The notes: generated by a model from the sequence alone, not told the origin. 64,000 nt of DNA from Bacteroidota bacterium (GCA_016708845.1 JADJFB010000015.1:1-64000), one strand, 5' to 3'. Counted from the stretch's first letter, positions 18,429 to 28,337 are shown. Translations and numbers: made by a program.

Positions 18429-19577
18429 TTACTTTAAAACCTCGGCTAATTTTTTATCTAAATCAGCCCCTCTTAAATCCGTTGCAATGATTTTACCTTC
18501 TTTGTCAATTAAAACAGTGTAAGGAATAGATTGAATAGCATATACCTGAACGGCTTCGCTTTGCCAAAATTTTAAATCGCTCACTTGTGGCCAAGTTAAA
18601 CCTTCTGTACTAATTGCTTCAATCCAAGCGTCTCTGTCTTTATCTAAAGATACGCCTAAAATTTCGAAACCTTTGTTTTTGTATTTTGCATAAGCACGCT
18701 TAACGTTAGGTAATTCTTTACGGCAAGGAGCGCACCAACTAGCCCAAAAATCAACTAAAACTACTTTTCCTCTTAATGATGTTAATGCTAAATCTTTATC
18801 GTTAGGCATCGGTAAAATTAATTCTGGCGCTTCGTTTCCAACTTTAATTGCTTCTGTTCTAGATACCATCATTTCGGTTTGTTGAACCATTCCATGAAAT
18901 GATTTTATGTCTTTATTATCAGGGTATTTAGTTGTTAATCCTTTATCTAATGCTTTATAAATATCTAAATACTCTTCGGGGCGTAATTGCTGGATAGCCA
19001 TGATAGAAGCAAATGAGCTTGTATTTTCTTTTATTTTTTTTGCAACCACCTCACTATATTGTCCTACCATTACTTCGTAAGGTTTTTGTAATTCTTTTGA
19101 TAATGAATCAGCACGAATAGAATCTAATTTTAAAGTAACCATTGCTGTTCTAAAAATATTTTCTAATGAATCCGTTCTCATTTTCTGACCTTGAGCTAAG
19201 GCATTATATTCAGCAAACAATTTTGTGTCAGGTGAACCTTCAGATTTAAATGTATTTCCTAAATCACGAGCATCACCTGTTATAGTAACTTTTTGCGCTG
19301 AATCTAAAACCAACATACAAAAATTAGAGGCGTTGATTCTTAAACGATAAAAACCAATACTAGGTGAAGCATGATTCATTTTAAATTCGCCTTTTTCATC
19401 AATTGTTGCGCTATCAATTGGAGTTACGCCTGTTTGTGCTAATTTCTCTAAGTAAATAGCTTCGCCTTTTGAGTTAGATAAATTTCCTTTTATTTCAAAT
19501 CCAGTAGTGTTACTAGAATCGGTTGAGCAAGAATAAAGTGCAATAGATGCTAAAGCAAGAATGATGATTTTTTTCAT
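18429..19577 (-). CDS. TlpA/ResA-like thioredoxin lipoprotein with DUF4369-type N-terminus
   Basis: A periplasmic thiol-disulfide oxidoreductase of 382 residues. I chose the ATG at 19575-19577, because it yields a lipoprotein signal (MKKIIILALASIALYSC with the lipobox Cys); a longer reading starting at 19685 only adds non-signal sequence. The N-terminal half resembles DUF4369 (FEIKGNLSNSKGEAIYLEKL). The C-terminal thioredoxin domain carries the redox pair in FWASWCAPCRKELP and the cis-Pro loop IQSIPYTVLIDKEG. Such proteins reduce disulfides in cytochrome c maturation or general periplasmic redox; the specific substrate is not evident. Confidence 0.88.
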   Translation of the reverse strand: MKKIIILALASIALYSCSTDSSNTTGFEIKGNLSNSKGEAIYLEKLAQTGVTPIDSATIDEKGEFKMNHASPSIGFYRLRINASNFCMLVLDSAQKVTITGDARDLGNTFKSEGSPDTKLFAEYNALAQGQKMRTDSLENIFRTAMVTLKLDSIRADSLSKELQKPYEVMVGQYSEVVAKKIKENTSSFASIMAIQQLRPEEYLDIYKALDKGLTTKYPDNKDIKSFHGMVQQTEMMVSRTEAIKVGNEAPELILPMPNDKDLALTSLRGKVVLVDFWASWCAPCRKELPNVKRAYAKYKNKGFEILGVSLDKDRDAWIEAISTEGLTWPQVSDLKFWQSEAVQVYAIQSIPYTVLIDKEGKIIATDLRGADLDKKLAEVLK

Positions 19578-19680
19578 TGAGGATGATATTGTTTTAAATA
19601 AGGCATCAAATATCTTATTTATTTTGGTATTAGCAATAAGGCAATTGATTGTGTTATAAAAGTTTAACAGGGAGAATATT

Positions 19681-19796
19681 TTCAACGCGGAGTTTTGGAG
19701 TAGGAGAGTTCACAGAGTTAAGTTAAAATTTAAGTAATGAAAACAAAAAAACTCTGAGCTCCCCAAATCTCAGTTTCTCTGTGTTGAAATATTAAA
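19681..19796. repeat. Intergenic imperfect inverted repeat related to 4830-4950
   Basis: The spacer before apaG contains CAACGCGGAGTTTTGGAGTA at its left and, on the minus strand at its right, TTTCAACACAGAGAAACTGA. The two arms resemble each other and the arms at 4830-4950 (AACGCAGAG/AACACAGAG core). No coding potential is visible. Confidence 0.45.
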
Positions 19797-20183
19797 CTAA
19801 TTCAATTTCGCTGGTAACACCATTACAAATTCAGGAATGGCAACATGAAACTCTGATTGATCAACTAATTTTTTCATGGTGTAGTAACCACTCATTTTTC
19901 CGATGTCGGTTACAAAATTGCAACCGCTATTATATGCAAATGATTCTCCAGGTTCGAGGGTTGGCGTTTCTCCAACCACACCTTCACCTTCTACTTCTCT
20001 TTTTTCGCCTAATCCATCGGTAATATCCCAATGGCGTTTTAATAATTTTACAGTATAATCACTCTTATTTGTAATGGTGATTTCGTAAACAAAAAAGTAA
20101 TGATTGCTTTTTGGATCAGATTGAGGCGCGTAATAGCGAGTTTTGACTGAAATTTCTATGCCATGTGTGATTATAGAGTTCAT
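19797..20183 (-). CDS. apaG: ApaG domain protein
   Basis: A 128-residue single-domain protein of the ApaG family (fibronectin-III-like beta sandwich). The family signature is clear: YEITITNKSDYTVKLLKRHW, the Gly-rich EGEGVVGETPTL loop and the GYYTM segment. ApaG is linked to Co2+/Mg2+ resistance in Enterobacteria, but its biochemical role is unsettled. It is monocistronic and divergent from rpsA. Confidence 0.92.
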   Translation of the reverse strand: MNSIITHGIEISVKTRYYAPQSDPKSNHYFFVYEITITNKSDYTVKLLKRHWDITDGLGEKREVEGEGVVGETPTLEPGESFAYNSGCNFVTDIGKMSGYYTMKKLVDQSEFHVAIPEFVMVLPAKLN

Positions 20184-20290
20184 ACGCCTTTATTTTATCG
20201 AAATATAGGATATATAATATTATCATCCAAGGCTAAGACTTAATTTAAACTTCTGATTTTCAGTGTTTTAAAAATAATTTTATTTTACAA

Positions 20291-20327
20291 TTTGATAATA
20301 TACAAAGCCTTAAATATTGTATATTTG
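20291..20327 (+). promoter_or_regulatory. Candidate rpsA promoter
   Basis: TATATTTG at 20320-20327 matches the Bacteroidota -7 element. A TTTG occurs at 20291-20294, but the 25-nt spacer is longer than the usual 19-21. The predicted leader of about 85 nt would allow autoregulation by S1, as known in other bacteria (inference). Confidence 0.5.
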
Positions 20328-20419
20328 TAGCCCACTTTTTAATCAAGGTAAAAATTGGACTAAAATTAAAAACTAACCGCTTCGGTAGCCTTGATATACT
20401 GAATACAATTATTAAATAA

Positions 20420-22214
20420 ATGGCAGACAAAAATGCAACAGTTGGGAATCCAGATTTTGACTGGAATTCAATTGGGAAGAAAAACGACAATTACTCATCA
20501 GACGAAAGAACTAAGTTAGATGAAATGTATGGTAAATCATTAAGCACTATTGCTGATGCACAAACTATGCAAGGTACTGTGGTATCTAAAAACTCACGTG
20601 AAGTTGTTGTAAACATTGGTTACAAATCGGATGGTGTTGTTTCATTATCAGAATTCCGTTACAATCCAGACTTAAAAGTTGGTGATTCTATCGAAGTTTT
20701 TATTGAAAAAGCAGAAGACACAAATGGTCAATTAATTTTATCTCACAAAAAAGCTCGCGCTGGTAAATCTTGGGATAGAGTTAATGAGGCTCTTAATACT
20801 GACGAAATCATTAAAGGTTTTGTTAAATGCCGTACTAAAGGTGGATTAATCGTTGATGTATTTGGTATCGAAGCTTTCTTACCAGGTTCTCAAATTGATG
20901 TGAAACCTATTCGTGATTATGATGTTTATGTTGGAAAAACTATGGAATTTAAAGTTGTGAAAATCAACAACGAATTCAAAAACGTAGTAGTTTCTCATAA
21001 AGCATTAATCGAGGCTGAAATTGAAACTCAAAAACGTGATATCATTTCTAAATTAGAAAAAGGACAAGTATTAGAAGGTGTTGTTAAAAACATTACTTCT
21101 TATGGTGTGTTCATTGATTTAGGTGGTGTTGATGGTTTAATTCACATTACAGATTTATCATGGGGTCGTATTAACCACCCAGAAGAAATCGTGAAATTAG
21201 ACGAGAAAATTAACGTTGTAATTTTAGATTTTGATGATGATAAAAAACGTATTGCTTTAGGTTTAAAACAATTATCTGCTCATCCTTGGGAAGCTTTAAA
21301 TGCTGATGTTAAAAGTTGGTGATAAAGTAAAAGGTAAAGTAGTTGTAATCGCTGATTACGGTGCATTTATCGAAGTTGCTGAAGGTGTTGAAGGTTTAAT
21401 TCACGTTTCTGAAATGTCTTGGTCTCAACACTTACGTTCAGCTCAAGAGTTCTTAAAAGTAGGTGATGAAGTTGAAGCAGTAGTTTTAACTTTAGACCGT
21501 GAAGAGCGTAAAATGAGTTTAGGTGTTAAACAATTAACTCCTGATCCTTGGAATATGATTATTGATAAATATGCTAAAGGAAGCAAACACACTGGTACAG
21601 TGCGTAACTTCACAAACTTTGGTGTGTTTGTTGAGTTAGAAGAAGGTGTTGATGGTTTAGTTCATATCTCTGATTTATCTTGGAGCAAAAAAATTAAACA
21701 TCCGTCTGAGTTCTGCAAAGTTGGAGACAAAATGGATGTGACTGTATTAGAAATTGATGGCGAAAACCGTCGTTTATCTTTAGGTCACAAACAATTAGAA
21801 GATAATCCTTGGGATGTTTTTGAAACAGTATTTACTATTGATTCAGTTCACTCAGGAACTATTACTTCAATTAACGATAAAGGTGCAACTGTTAACTTAA
21901 CTTATGGTGTTGAAGGGTTCTGCCCATCTCGTCACTTAAACAAAGCTGACGGAACAACTGCTAAAGTTGAAGATGTAATGGATTTCAAAGTTATCGAATT
22001 CAGTAAAGAATCTAAACGTATTGTAGTATCTCACGCTCGTTTACACGAAGAAGTGAAAGAAGAAGTACGTAAGGTTGAAAAAGCTACTAAAGCTGCTGAA
22101 TCTGACGAAGCTAAAAAGGCAGTTAAAAAAGTGAAAGATAGCCAAGAGAAAACTACATTAGGTGATATCTCTGCTTTATCTGACTTGAAAGATAAAATGG
22201 ACGGAAAGAAATAA
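20420..22214 (+). CDS. rpsA: 30S ribosomal protein S1 (one frameshift)
   Basis: Ribosomal protein S1 binds mRNA on the 30S subunit. The joined product is about 597 residues and shows six S1 repeats, each with a GxVxxIxxYGxFxDL-type core, for example VVKNITSYGVFIDLGGVDGL and VRNFTNFGVFVELEEGVDGL. The C-terminal tail is Lys/Glu/Ala-rich. The frame breaks near 21312 at AAAA in GATGTTAAAAGTTGG; removing one A gives the expected Val-Lys-Val-Gly-Asp-Lys and joins both parts. Since S1 is essential and otherwise intact, a sequence error is much more likely than a real mutation. In Bacteroidota, S1 operates where most mRNAs lack Shine-Dalgarno sequences. Confidence 0.93.
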
Positions 22215-22261
22215 TTTCCTCTATTTAAGAAAATCATCTGGTACGTGTACCTAATGAGAAT

Positions 22262-22335
22262 AACTAAAAATCCGCCATGGTTTTTAGTTTTTGAGAGCCA
22301 AAGCCCTGAGAGAAATCTCGGGGCTTTTGGTTTAT
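22262..22335 (+). terminator. Double hairpin downstream of rpsA
   Basis: First a perfect 9-bp stem AACTAAAAA/TTTTTAGTT (22262-22270 with 22281-22289), then CCAAAGCCCTGAGA paired with TCTCGGGGCTTTTGG (22298-22330) followed by T residues. The second is the probable intrinsic terminator. Confidence 0.7.
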
Positions 22336-22425
22336 AGAGTTTTCTAAGTTCGCTATAATATACCCGATGATGGGTATTGATAAGAAAGCAGCAAGAGCAT
22401 ATCTTTACATCATAAATATATTAAC

Positions 22426-23584
22426 ATGAAAAAAACTTTACTTATTATCTTCGCTATCTTGTCAACAGAACTGGTAAATGCACAAAATTATGTATCTGTT
22501 CAATCCGCAACCCTTTCTGTATCTGGTCCTATCAATGTTAATTTTTACACGTTGCAACCAGGAATTAATTATAAATTAACGATGTCGGGTTTATGGGGAG
22601 ATTACGGTGGTACAACTCATTACGATACAAGATATAATTTAGAATCCGCTCCAGTCGATTTTGGATTTAATTATTTTATTGCAACACCTATATGGTTAAG
22701 AAATCAAACACCATCTCCGGCAGGGTATCAAGCTTCTCATAATTATGATCTTTATTTTGTTGGTGATGGTAGTGTTATAACATATACGTATTACGATAAT
22801 GGATATGGTGATAATGCGGGCAGTATCCAGTTTGAATTGTTTCAGGATTGCCCTGTAATTAATCATCCCATAGCAAAAGACACATCGGTATGTGAATTAT
22901 CACCGCTTACCTTAACTGCTACTGGAGCATCTAATTATATGTGGTATGACGCTGCTGTTGGAGGCAATACACTTTCTGCAACTGCTTCATTAAGCATCCA
23001 TCAGTTGCCACAACCGATACTTTTATGTGAATACCATGCACTTTAACGGATGTGTTAGTAACAGAGATACGGTTATTGTTACAGCTAATGCTTTGCCAAC
23101 AGTGGATCTAACATTTAGTGATAGTCAATTATGCTCATCTGATGCTCCGTTGATGTTAACAGAAGGGACACCTTCAGGCGGTAGCTACTCAGGTATGGGA
23201 GTGTCGGGGTCTAATTTCGATCCTTCAAGTGTTTCTGTTGGTAATTATACAATTACGTACATGTATACTTCTACTCAAGGCTGCTCATCTGCAGATTCGA
23301 GTACCGTTGATGTAAATATATGTACAAGCATGCGTAATAATGTGTCTTATCAAAATCTGAAGTTGTTCCCAAATCCTAATAAAGGGATGTTAACTGTAGA
23401 GTTAGCAACAATTGAAAAAGAAGCAATAGTTTATATTTATGATTTGATGGGCAAATGTGTATACACCGAAAATTTAAGCGAATCTGTATCGATTATAAAT
23501 TTAAAGAATTTAAACCATGGGATATATATAGTGAAGTTCGAAAACGGAAACGAGACAACTCAACGTAAATTAATTTTAGAATAA
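22426..23584 (+). CDS. Type IX secretion cargo protein with Ig-like domain (frame break)
   Basis: An exported protein of about 385 residues that starts with a signal peptide (MKKTLLIIFAILSTELVNAQ). The middle contains Ig-like or PKD-like segments typical of Bacteroidota surface proteins (CELSPLTLTATGASNYMWYDA, then CSSDAPLMLTEGTPSGGSYS). The C-terminal about 75 residues are a type A sorting domain (LKLFPNPNKGMLTVEL ... GIYIVKFENGNETTQRKLIL), the signal for export through the type IX system. The frame changes around 23000-23026. Two missing bases would restore a TTDTFYVNT-type strand; one extra T is the alternative. The N-terminal domain is not recognised. Confidence 0.75.
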
Positions 23585-23602
23585 CTAATTTTAATTATTA
23601 TC

Positions 23603-23642
23603 AAAGCCCCGTTCGCTAACTCGTGAATGGGGCTTTTGGTTT
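23603..23642 (+). terminator. Terminator after the type IX cargo gene
   Basis: AAAGCCCC (23603-23610) pairs with GGGGCTTT (23629-23636), with further partial pairing in the loop, followed by a T-rich stretch. Confidence 0.75.
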
Positions 23643-23710
23643 TATAAACTTTTGTGAGTTGCGGATTAAGGCTTGTTAGGCTTTGTATTGCGACAATTAA
23701 TTTGATGCTT

Positions 23711-23741
23711 TTTGAGCTTGTGTCCTAAGTATGTATATTTG
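23711..23741 (+). promoter_or_regulatory. Consensus Bacteroidota promoter of the serine hydrolase gene
   Basis: TTTG (23711-23714), a 19-nt spacer and TATATTTG (23734-23741) give an ideal Bacteroidota housekeeping promoter. The predicted transcription start is a few bases downstream, at about the ATG of 23748, which argues that translation begins at the second ATG (23766). Confidence 0.75.
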
Positions 23742-23765
23742 TTTTAAATGGTATTTGTGAAAGTT

Positions 23766-25481
23766 ATGTCGAGAAGATTTATTTTAGTAGTTCAGTTTAT
23801 TTGTCTAACTCTTTTTGCCTTAGGTCAAAAGAAGGACTTATCTAATACCGTTGAGGAACGTATCAAACAAGTTGAAGGAAATGTTCCTCAGGGTGATTAT
23901 GAAATTGCTGGTGCGCCAAAGCAAACTATATTAGATAGAATGAAGTTTCATGGCGTGAAAGGTGTAAGTATTGCGGTAATAAACGATTATAAGGTAGAGT
24001 GGGCCAAAGGCTACGGATGGGCAGATAGTAGTGAACAACGTCCGGTAACTCCGGAAACATTTTTTCTGATAGTTTCAATTAGCAAATCGCTGAATGCTAT
24101 GGGTATTTTAAAATTAGCACAGGATAACAAAATTGATATCAATGCAGATATCAATAATTACTTGACCTCATGGAAATTTCCTTATGATAGTATATCCAAA
24201 GGCAAAAAAATTACGATGGCTCAATTATTAAGTCACAGTGCAGGATTAACAACCACTGGAGGATCCGATTATCAAAGGGGTGATACCTTACCAACGATCT
24301 ATGATATCTTAGATGGAAAAAGGCCAGCCAACTCGCCCGCAGTTCGTTCAGAATATGAACCTGGTACAAGATTTCAGTATTCTAATAATGGCTCTAGTAT
24401 AGCCATGCTGACGGCAATGGACATTACAAAGAAAACATATGAAGACTATATCAAAGAAACCGTTTTGAAACCGTTAGGAATGAACAACACCTTTTTTGCC
24501 GACATACCTCCTGCGGACTTGAAACAAAAATTTGCCACCGGATATAATGAAGACGGAACACAACTGAAAGGGAAGTATTCTATCTTAGCACAGCAGGCGG
24601 GTGGCGCAGCGTGGTCAACACCAAGCGAAATATGTAAATACATCATTGAAATGCAGCTATCGTTGAAAGGTAAATCAAATAAAATATTATCAATAGAAAA
24701 TGTCCAAAAGATGGTAACGCCGCAAATAGCAAATTCAGGTTTAGGTGTTTTTGTAGATTCTATCGGTTCAGAAAAATATTTTCAAAATGGAGGAGGTCGC
24801 AGAGGATTTACGAGTTTATATTACGGAAGTTTTAAAGATGGGAAGGGTGTTGTTATATTTGTTAATTCTTCAAATGCGAGCATACAGAAGGAGATCGGCT
24901 ATAGTGTTGCTATGGCTTATGGTTGGAAAGATTTTTATAAGCCAAAAACCAAGACTATTATTCCAATGTCGGTAAAAGAATTAGAGGAATATGAGGGTGA
25001 ATATGTATTTAGTCACGAAGCAAGTGTATTTATTGATCATGATGGGACAGGCTTTTATGCTGCTGTTTCGGGACAGAGCTGGTATAATATTTTCCCGGAA
25101 GCAAAGGATAAGTTCTTTGGTCAGGTCAAGGAAGTAGAATTAGAATTTGTTCGAAGCAACCACGCAGTCAATAAGTTGATTTATAAAGTCGATGGTCGGA
25201 CTGAAGAATTAAAAAAAAGGATTGCTTTATCAGACGATGAACTAAATGAATATGTTGGCGAATATGTTTTGAATGATACTACCAAAGTTTTGTTAAGCAA
25301 AGATGGGAATAGAATTCGGGCAACAATTAACGAACATACTTTTTATATGTTTCCAGAAATTAAGGATAATTTTTTTGTGCTAGATACTCAAGCAAAAGTA
25401 GAATTTGTTCGTACTAACAATATTGTAAATAAACTGATTTATAATATTAATGGTGAGTTTCACGAATTTAAGAGAAAGTAA
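23766..25481 (+). CDS. Serine hydrolase, class C beta-lactamase family, with duplicated C-terminal domain
   Basis: An exported penicillin-binding-protein-like serine hydrolase of 571 residues. The start at 23766 gives a signal peptide (MSRRFILVVQFICLTLFALG) and fits the promoter. The SxxK motif is in IVSISKS (about residues 104-107), the Tyr motif is FQYSNNGS, and the third motif region is NGGGRRGF in place of KTG. After the catalytic domain come two tandem copies of a module of about 70 residues, one beginning ELEEYEGEYVF and one ELNEYVGEYVL, each ending in NKLIY plus a short tail; they resemble the DUF3471-type domains seen in this family. Substrate unknown: peptidase, esterase and beta-lactamase activities all occur in the family. 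Confidence 0.88.
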   Translation: MSRRFILVVQFICLTLFALGQKKDLSNTVEERIKQVEGNVPQGDYEIAGAPKQTILDRMKFHGVKGVSIAVINDYKVEWAKGYGWADSSEQRPVTPETFFLIVSISKSLNAMGILKLAQDNKIDINADINNYLTSWKFPYDSISKGKKITMAQLLSHSAGLTTTGGSDYQRGDTLPTIYDILDGKRPANSPAVRSEYEPGTRFQYSNNGSSIAMLTAMDITKKTYEDYIKETVLKPLGMNNTFFADIPPADLKQKFATGYNEDGTQLKGKYSILAQQAGGAAWSTPSEICKYIIEMQLSLKGKSNKILSIENVQKMVTPQIANSGLGVFVDSIGSEKYFQNGGGRRGFTSLYYGSFKDGKGVVIFVNSSNASIQKEIGYSVAMAYGWKDFYKPKTKTIIPMSVKELEEYEGEYVFSHEASVFIDHDGTGFYAAVSGQSWYNIFPEAKDKFFGQVKEVELEFVRSNHAVNKLIYKVDGRTEELKKRIALSDDELNEYVGEYVLNDTTKVLLSKDGNRIRATINEHTFYMFPEIKDNFFVLDTQAKVEFVRTNNIVNKLIYNINGEFHEFKRK

Positions 25482-25585
25482 ATTCTATGGCTCTGTTCGG
25501 CAATATTACGCCTAAGTACCTTATATGATTATGTTTTATAAGCTTTTGGGTATATTCAAATTTAATCAATAAACCATCTAAAAAC

Positions 25586-25617
25586 AAAAGCTCCTTTGAC
25601 TTAACAAAGGAGCTTTT
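25586..25617. terminator. Bidirectional terminator between serine hydrolase and glutamate dehydrogenase
   Basis: AAAAGCTCCTTTG and CAAAGGAGCTTTT form a perfect 13-bp stem with a 6-nt loop between converging genes. Confidence 0.85.
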
Positions 25618-25668
25618 AAATTTATATAGTAAAAAACTAGTAGTTACCTTTTAAAACTACACCTTGTT

Positions 25669-26907
25669 CTATTTTTGTAAGGCAGTAATGTATGCCGCAA
25701 TACGCATCGATGTTTTAAATGCTGCTGCATTATCCCAAACGTGAGCAAATGCAATTTCCATTTTTTCATCATGCTTCGTATTTACTTCATTCTCGCTCCA
25801 GTAGTAACCAGCTTTGTTTTGTACCCATTCAAAATATGAAACAGTTACACCACCTGAGTTAGCTAAGATATCTGGAACTACAATAATTTTTTTATCGTTT
25901 AATACTGCATCTGCTTCCGGCATAGTTGGTCCGTTAGCACCTTCTACAATTAACTTAGCTTGAATGTTGTGAGCAATTTCTTCAGAGATTACATTTTGTA
26001 AAGCTGCTGGCACTAACACATCACATTTGCATGTTAAAATATCGTTTGCACCAATTACAGTTCCACCAGTAAAGCCTTTTAATACACGACCATTTTTAGC
26101 AGCGTAATCTAAAGCGGCAGCAACATCAATTCCTTTTTCGTTATAAAAAGTAGCAGTATGATCGCCAATAGCAACAATTTTAATTCCTTTTTCAGCTAAT
26201 AAACGAGCGGCGTGTGAACCCACATTACCAAAACCTTGAACGGCAGCAGTAACTGTTTTTGGATCTAAGCCCATTTTTTTAAGAGCAGCTAATGTATTTA
26301 CCATTACACCACGTCCTGTTGCTGCATCGCGGCCTAATGATCCACCAATTACAATTGGTTTCCCTGTAATAACTCCTGGGCTATCTTCGCCTGTTACTTT
26401 ATTAAATTCATCTAATATCCAAGCCATTTCTCTTCCGCTTGTTCCCATATCTGGAGCTGGGATATCTTTATTAACACCAAACACATCTTTCATAGATGAA
26501 GCATAAGCACGAGTCATACGCTCTAATTCACCAACACTCATTGAGCGAGGGTCACATTTAATACCGCCTTTAGCACCACCGTAAGGTAAGTTAGCTACAG
26601 CGCATTTAAAACTCATCCAAGCAGCTAATGCCATCACCTCATCTTGGTTAACATCCATTGCATAACGGATACCACCTTTAGATGGACCTAATACTGTAGA
26701 GTGAACAATACGGTAACCTTCAAATACTTGAATTTTTCCGTTATCCATCATTACTGGTAAACTTACTTTTACTTGTTTAATGGGACTACGTAATATAGTT
26801 GCAACGTCATCAGACATATTCATCAATTTAGCAGCTACATCTAAGCGGGCTAATACGGCTTCGAACATAGATTCGTGAGCTGTTTCATTTGCAGTTTGTG
26901 TTGACAT
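25669..26907 (-). CDS. gdhA: Glutamate dehydrogenase (Glu/Leu/Phe/Val family)
   Basis: A 412-residue NAD(P)-dependent glutamate dehydrogenase of the short hexameric type. The catalytic Lys region LPYGGAKGGIKCDP (Lys113), the glutamate-binding MSFKCAV (Lys101), the Asp in DIPAPDMGTSGREMAW and the nucleotide-binding VQGFGNVGSHAARLL loop are all visible. It interconverts glutamate with 2-oxoglutarate and ammonia. The cofactor preference cannot be fixed by eye; leucine dehydrogenase is excluded by length and motif context. Monocistronic with its own promoter. Confidence 0.92.
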   Translation of the reverse strand: MSTQTANETAHESMFEAVLARLDVAAKLMNMSDDVATILRSPIKQVKVSLPVMMDNGKIQVFEGYRIVHSTVLGPSKGGIRYAMDVNQDEVMALAAWMSFKCAVANLPYGGAKGGIKCDPRSMSVGELERMTRAYASSMKDVFGVNKDIPAPDMGTSGREMAWILDEFNKVTGEDSPGVITGKPIVIGGSLGRDAATGRGVMVNTLAALKKMGLDPKTVTAAVQGFGNVGSHAARLLAEKGIKIVAIGDHTATFYNEKGIDVAAALDYAAKNGRVLKGFTGGTVIGANDILTCKCDVLVPAALQNVISEEIAHNIQAKLIVEGANGPTMPEADAVLNDKKIIVVPDILANSGGVTVSYFEWVQNKAGYYWSENEVNTKHDEKMEIAFAHVWDNAAAFKTSMRIAAYITALQK

Positions 26908-26943
26908 AATGTTTGTTTTTAATGTTTAGTTTTAGTTGGGGTA

Positions 26944-26975
26944 CAAAATTAGTAAAAATTATATATGAATTTAAA
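26944..26975 (-). promoter_or_regulatory. Candidate promoter of glutamate dehydrogenase
   Basis: On the minus strand TTTA (26972-26975), 20 nt, TAATTTTG (26944-26951) is one base off the Bacteroidota -33/-7 consensus and lies about 37 nt before the start codon. Confidence 0.6.
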
Positions 26976-27024
26976 GGATTTAGTCTAAATATAGGGAGTT
27001 TTGAACCCACAAACGGTTAATAAG

Positions 27025-27906
27025 TTAATGAATAAAGGTTAAGTAAGCGTATACAAAAGGTGAAACAAATAAAAGACTATCAAAACGATCTAAAATACCG
27101 CCATGACCTGGCATAATGCGTCCCGAATCTTTAACGCCTGCTTGACGTTTCATCATCGATTCTACTAAATCGCCAATAGTGCCAAATACACATACCAAAA
27201 CAGAAATTACTATCCAATGTTTTAAAGCCAGTTCCGGGAACCAATGTGCAACTATAAAAGCGCACCCAATAGTTAAAATAGCAGAGCCAACGGTACCTTC
27301 CCAAGTTTTGCCTGGCGAAATTCGTTCGTATAGTTTATGTTTACCTATAAAACTTCCTACTAAATAAGCGCAAACATCGCTTGCCCAAATTAATAGAATA
27401 ATACCTAATACATAATGAGCGTTGTATGGAGCAATGTGCTCAAAATAACCTCCCTCAGGATGGTTAAAAGTAAAAGCTTTATCAATACAAGCTATATTGG
27501 TTAAGATGATAAAAGGCAGTACAGCATAAATTAAACCCGTTAAGGTGTAGGTTATATTTACAATAGTATTTGGTTTTTGATCAAATAAGGCTACAATAAA
27601 TACACAAAACAACATCGCCAAAACCAATGCAAATAAATGCTCAACAGGATAAAATAGGGCAAGGTTAGAGTTTACCACAATGCCAAAACCAAACATACAA
27701 GCGCCAGTAATATAACCAATCCATTTGTAGGGTTTAGCTCCTAGTTTTTCAGCTAATTGGTAAAATTCGTATAAGCCCCAAATAGAAACCACAAAAAATA
27801 AACTGCTAAACGACACAAAATTGTAGCAAATACAAGCCAACAATACAGCTACAAAAATTGCAGCAGTAATGGTTCGGGTAGCAAATGTTTTGAGATTTAA
27901 TGCCAT
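27025..27906 (-). CDS. cdsA: Phosphatidate cytidylyltransferase CdsA
   Basis: A 293-residue integral membrane enzyme that makes CDP-diacylglycerol from phosphatidic acid and CTP, the branch point for phospholipids. About eight hydrophobic segments are visible. The C-terminal signature is intact: SPGKTWEGTVGS, then GDLVESMMKRQAGVKDSG and PGHGGILDRFDSL with the catalytic Asp residues. It is 45 bp downstream of the small acidic protein gene but a hairpin lies between them. Confidence 0.95.
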   Translation of the reverse strand: MALNLKTFATRTITAAIFVAVLLACICYNFVSFSSLFFVVSIWGLYEFYQLAEKLGAKPYKWIGYITGACMFGFGIVVNSNLALFYPVEHLFALVLAMLFCVFIVALFDQKPNTIVNITYTLTGLIYAVLPFIILTNIACIDKAFTFNHPEGGYFEHIAPYNAHYVLGIILLIWASDVCAYLVGSFIGKHKLYERISPGKTWEGTVGSAILTIGCAFIVAHWFPELALKHWIVISVLVCVFGTIGDLVESMMKRQAGVKDSGRIMPGHGGILDRFDSLLFVSPFVYAYLTFIH

Positions 27907-27912
27907 AAAAAA

Positions 27913-27934
27913 ATCCCTCTCGATAGAGAGGGAT
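27913..27934 (-). terminator. Hairpin between the acidic protein gene and cdsA
   Basis: ATCCCTCTC-GATA-GAGAGGGAT is a perfect 9-bp stem with a 4-nt loop; on the minus strand it is followed by TTTTTTT, so it should end transcription of the upstream gene or attenuate cdsA. Confidence 0.75.
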
Positions 27935-27951
27935 AGTTATAATAAAGTTAA

Positions 27952-28299
27952 TTACTCAGTAACTTTTAAAGCTTCATAACATCTAACGTCGCCAGCTGTT
28001 CCTAAATATTCAGCATCGATAGTTACTAAGCCAATTTTTTTAATTTGCTCTTTATTTAAAGGTTTTGCTGGGCTCCAAGTATCATCAACTAATTTCAAGT
28101 CAACATCTTTACCTAACAAAACTTGATTTAATTGTTTTTGAGTTAAAAACACACAACCTTCTTCTTCTTCTTCTTCAGCAGCAATTAAAATAGTGCCAAT
28201 TACTTTTAATTTTGGTACATCTGGTTTGTAAACAAATTCTAAACCGTCTTGTGTATTTTGTTCAATAAATTTTATTCCTAATAAGTGAATATCTGCCAT
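27952..28299 (-). CDS. Small acidic protein of unknown function
   Basis: A 115-residue cytoplasmic protein with no signal peptide. I do not recognise the family. It contains a run of six Glu residues (AAEEEEEEGCVF, about residues 40-51) in the middle of an otherwise ordinary alpha/beta sequence, and one Cys in that loop and one near the C-terminus (RCYEALKV). The gene is flanked on both sides by strong hairpins, so it is probably its own transcription unit. Confidence 0.6.
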   Translation of the reverse strand: MADIHLLGIKFIEQNTQDGLEFVYKPDVPKLKVIGTILIAAEEEEEEGCVFLTQKQLNQVLLGKDVDLKLVDDTWSPAKPLNKEQIKKIGLVTIDAEYLGTAGDVRCYEALKVTE

Positions 28300-28337
28300 A
28301 ATAGAGTTTGTTTAATAAAGGCACAATTTTAACGATA

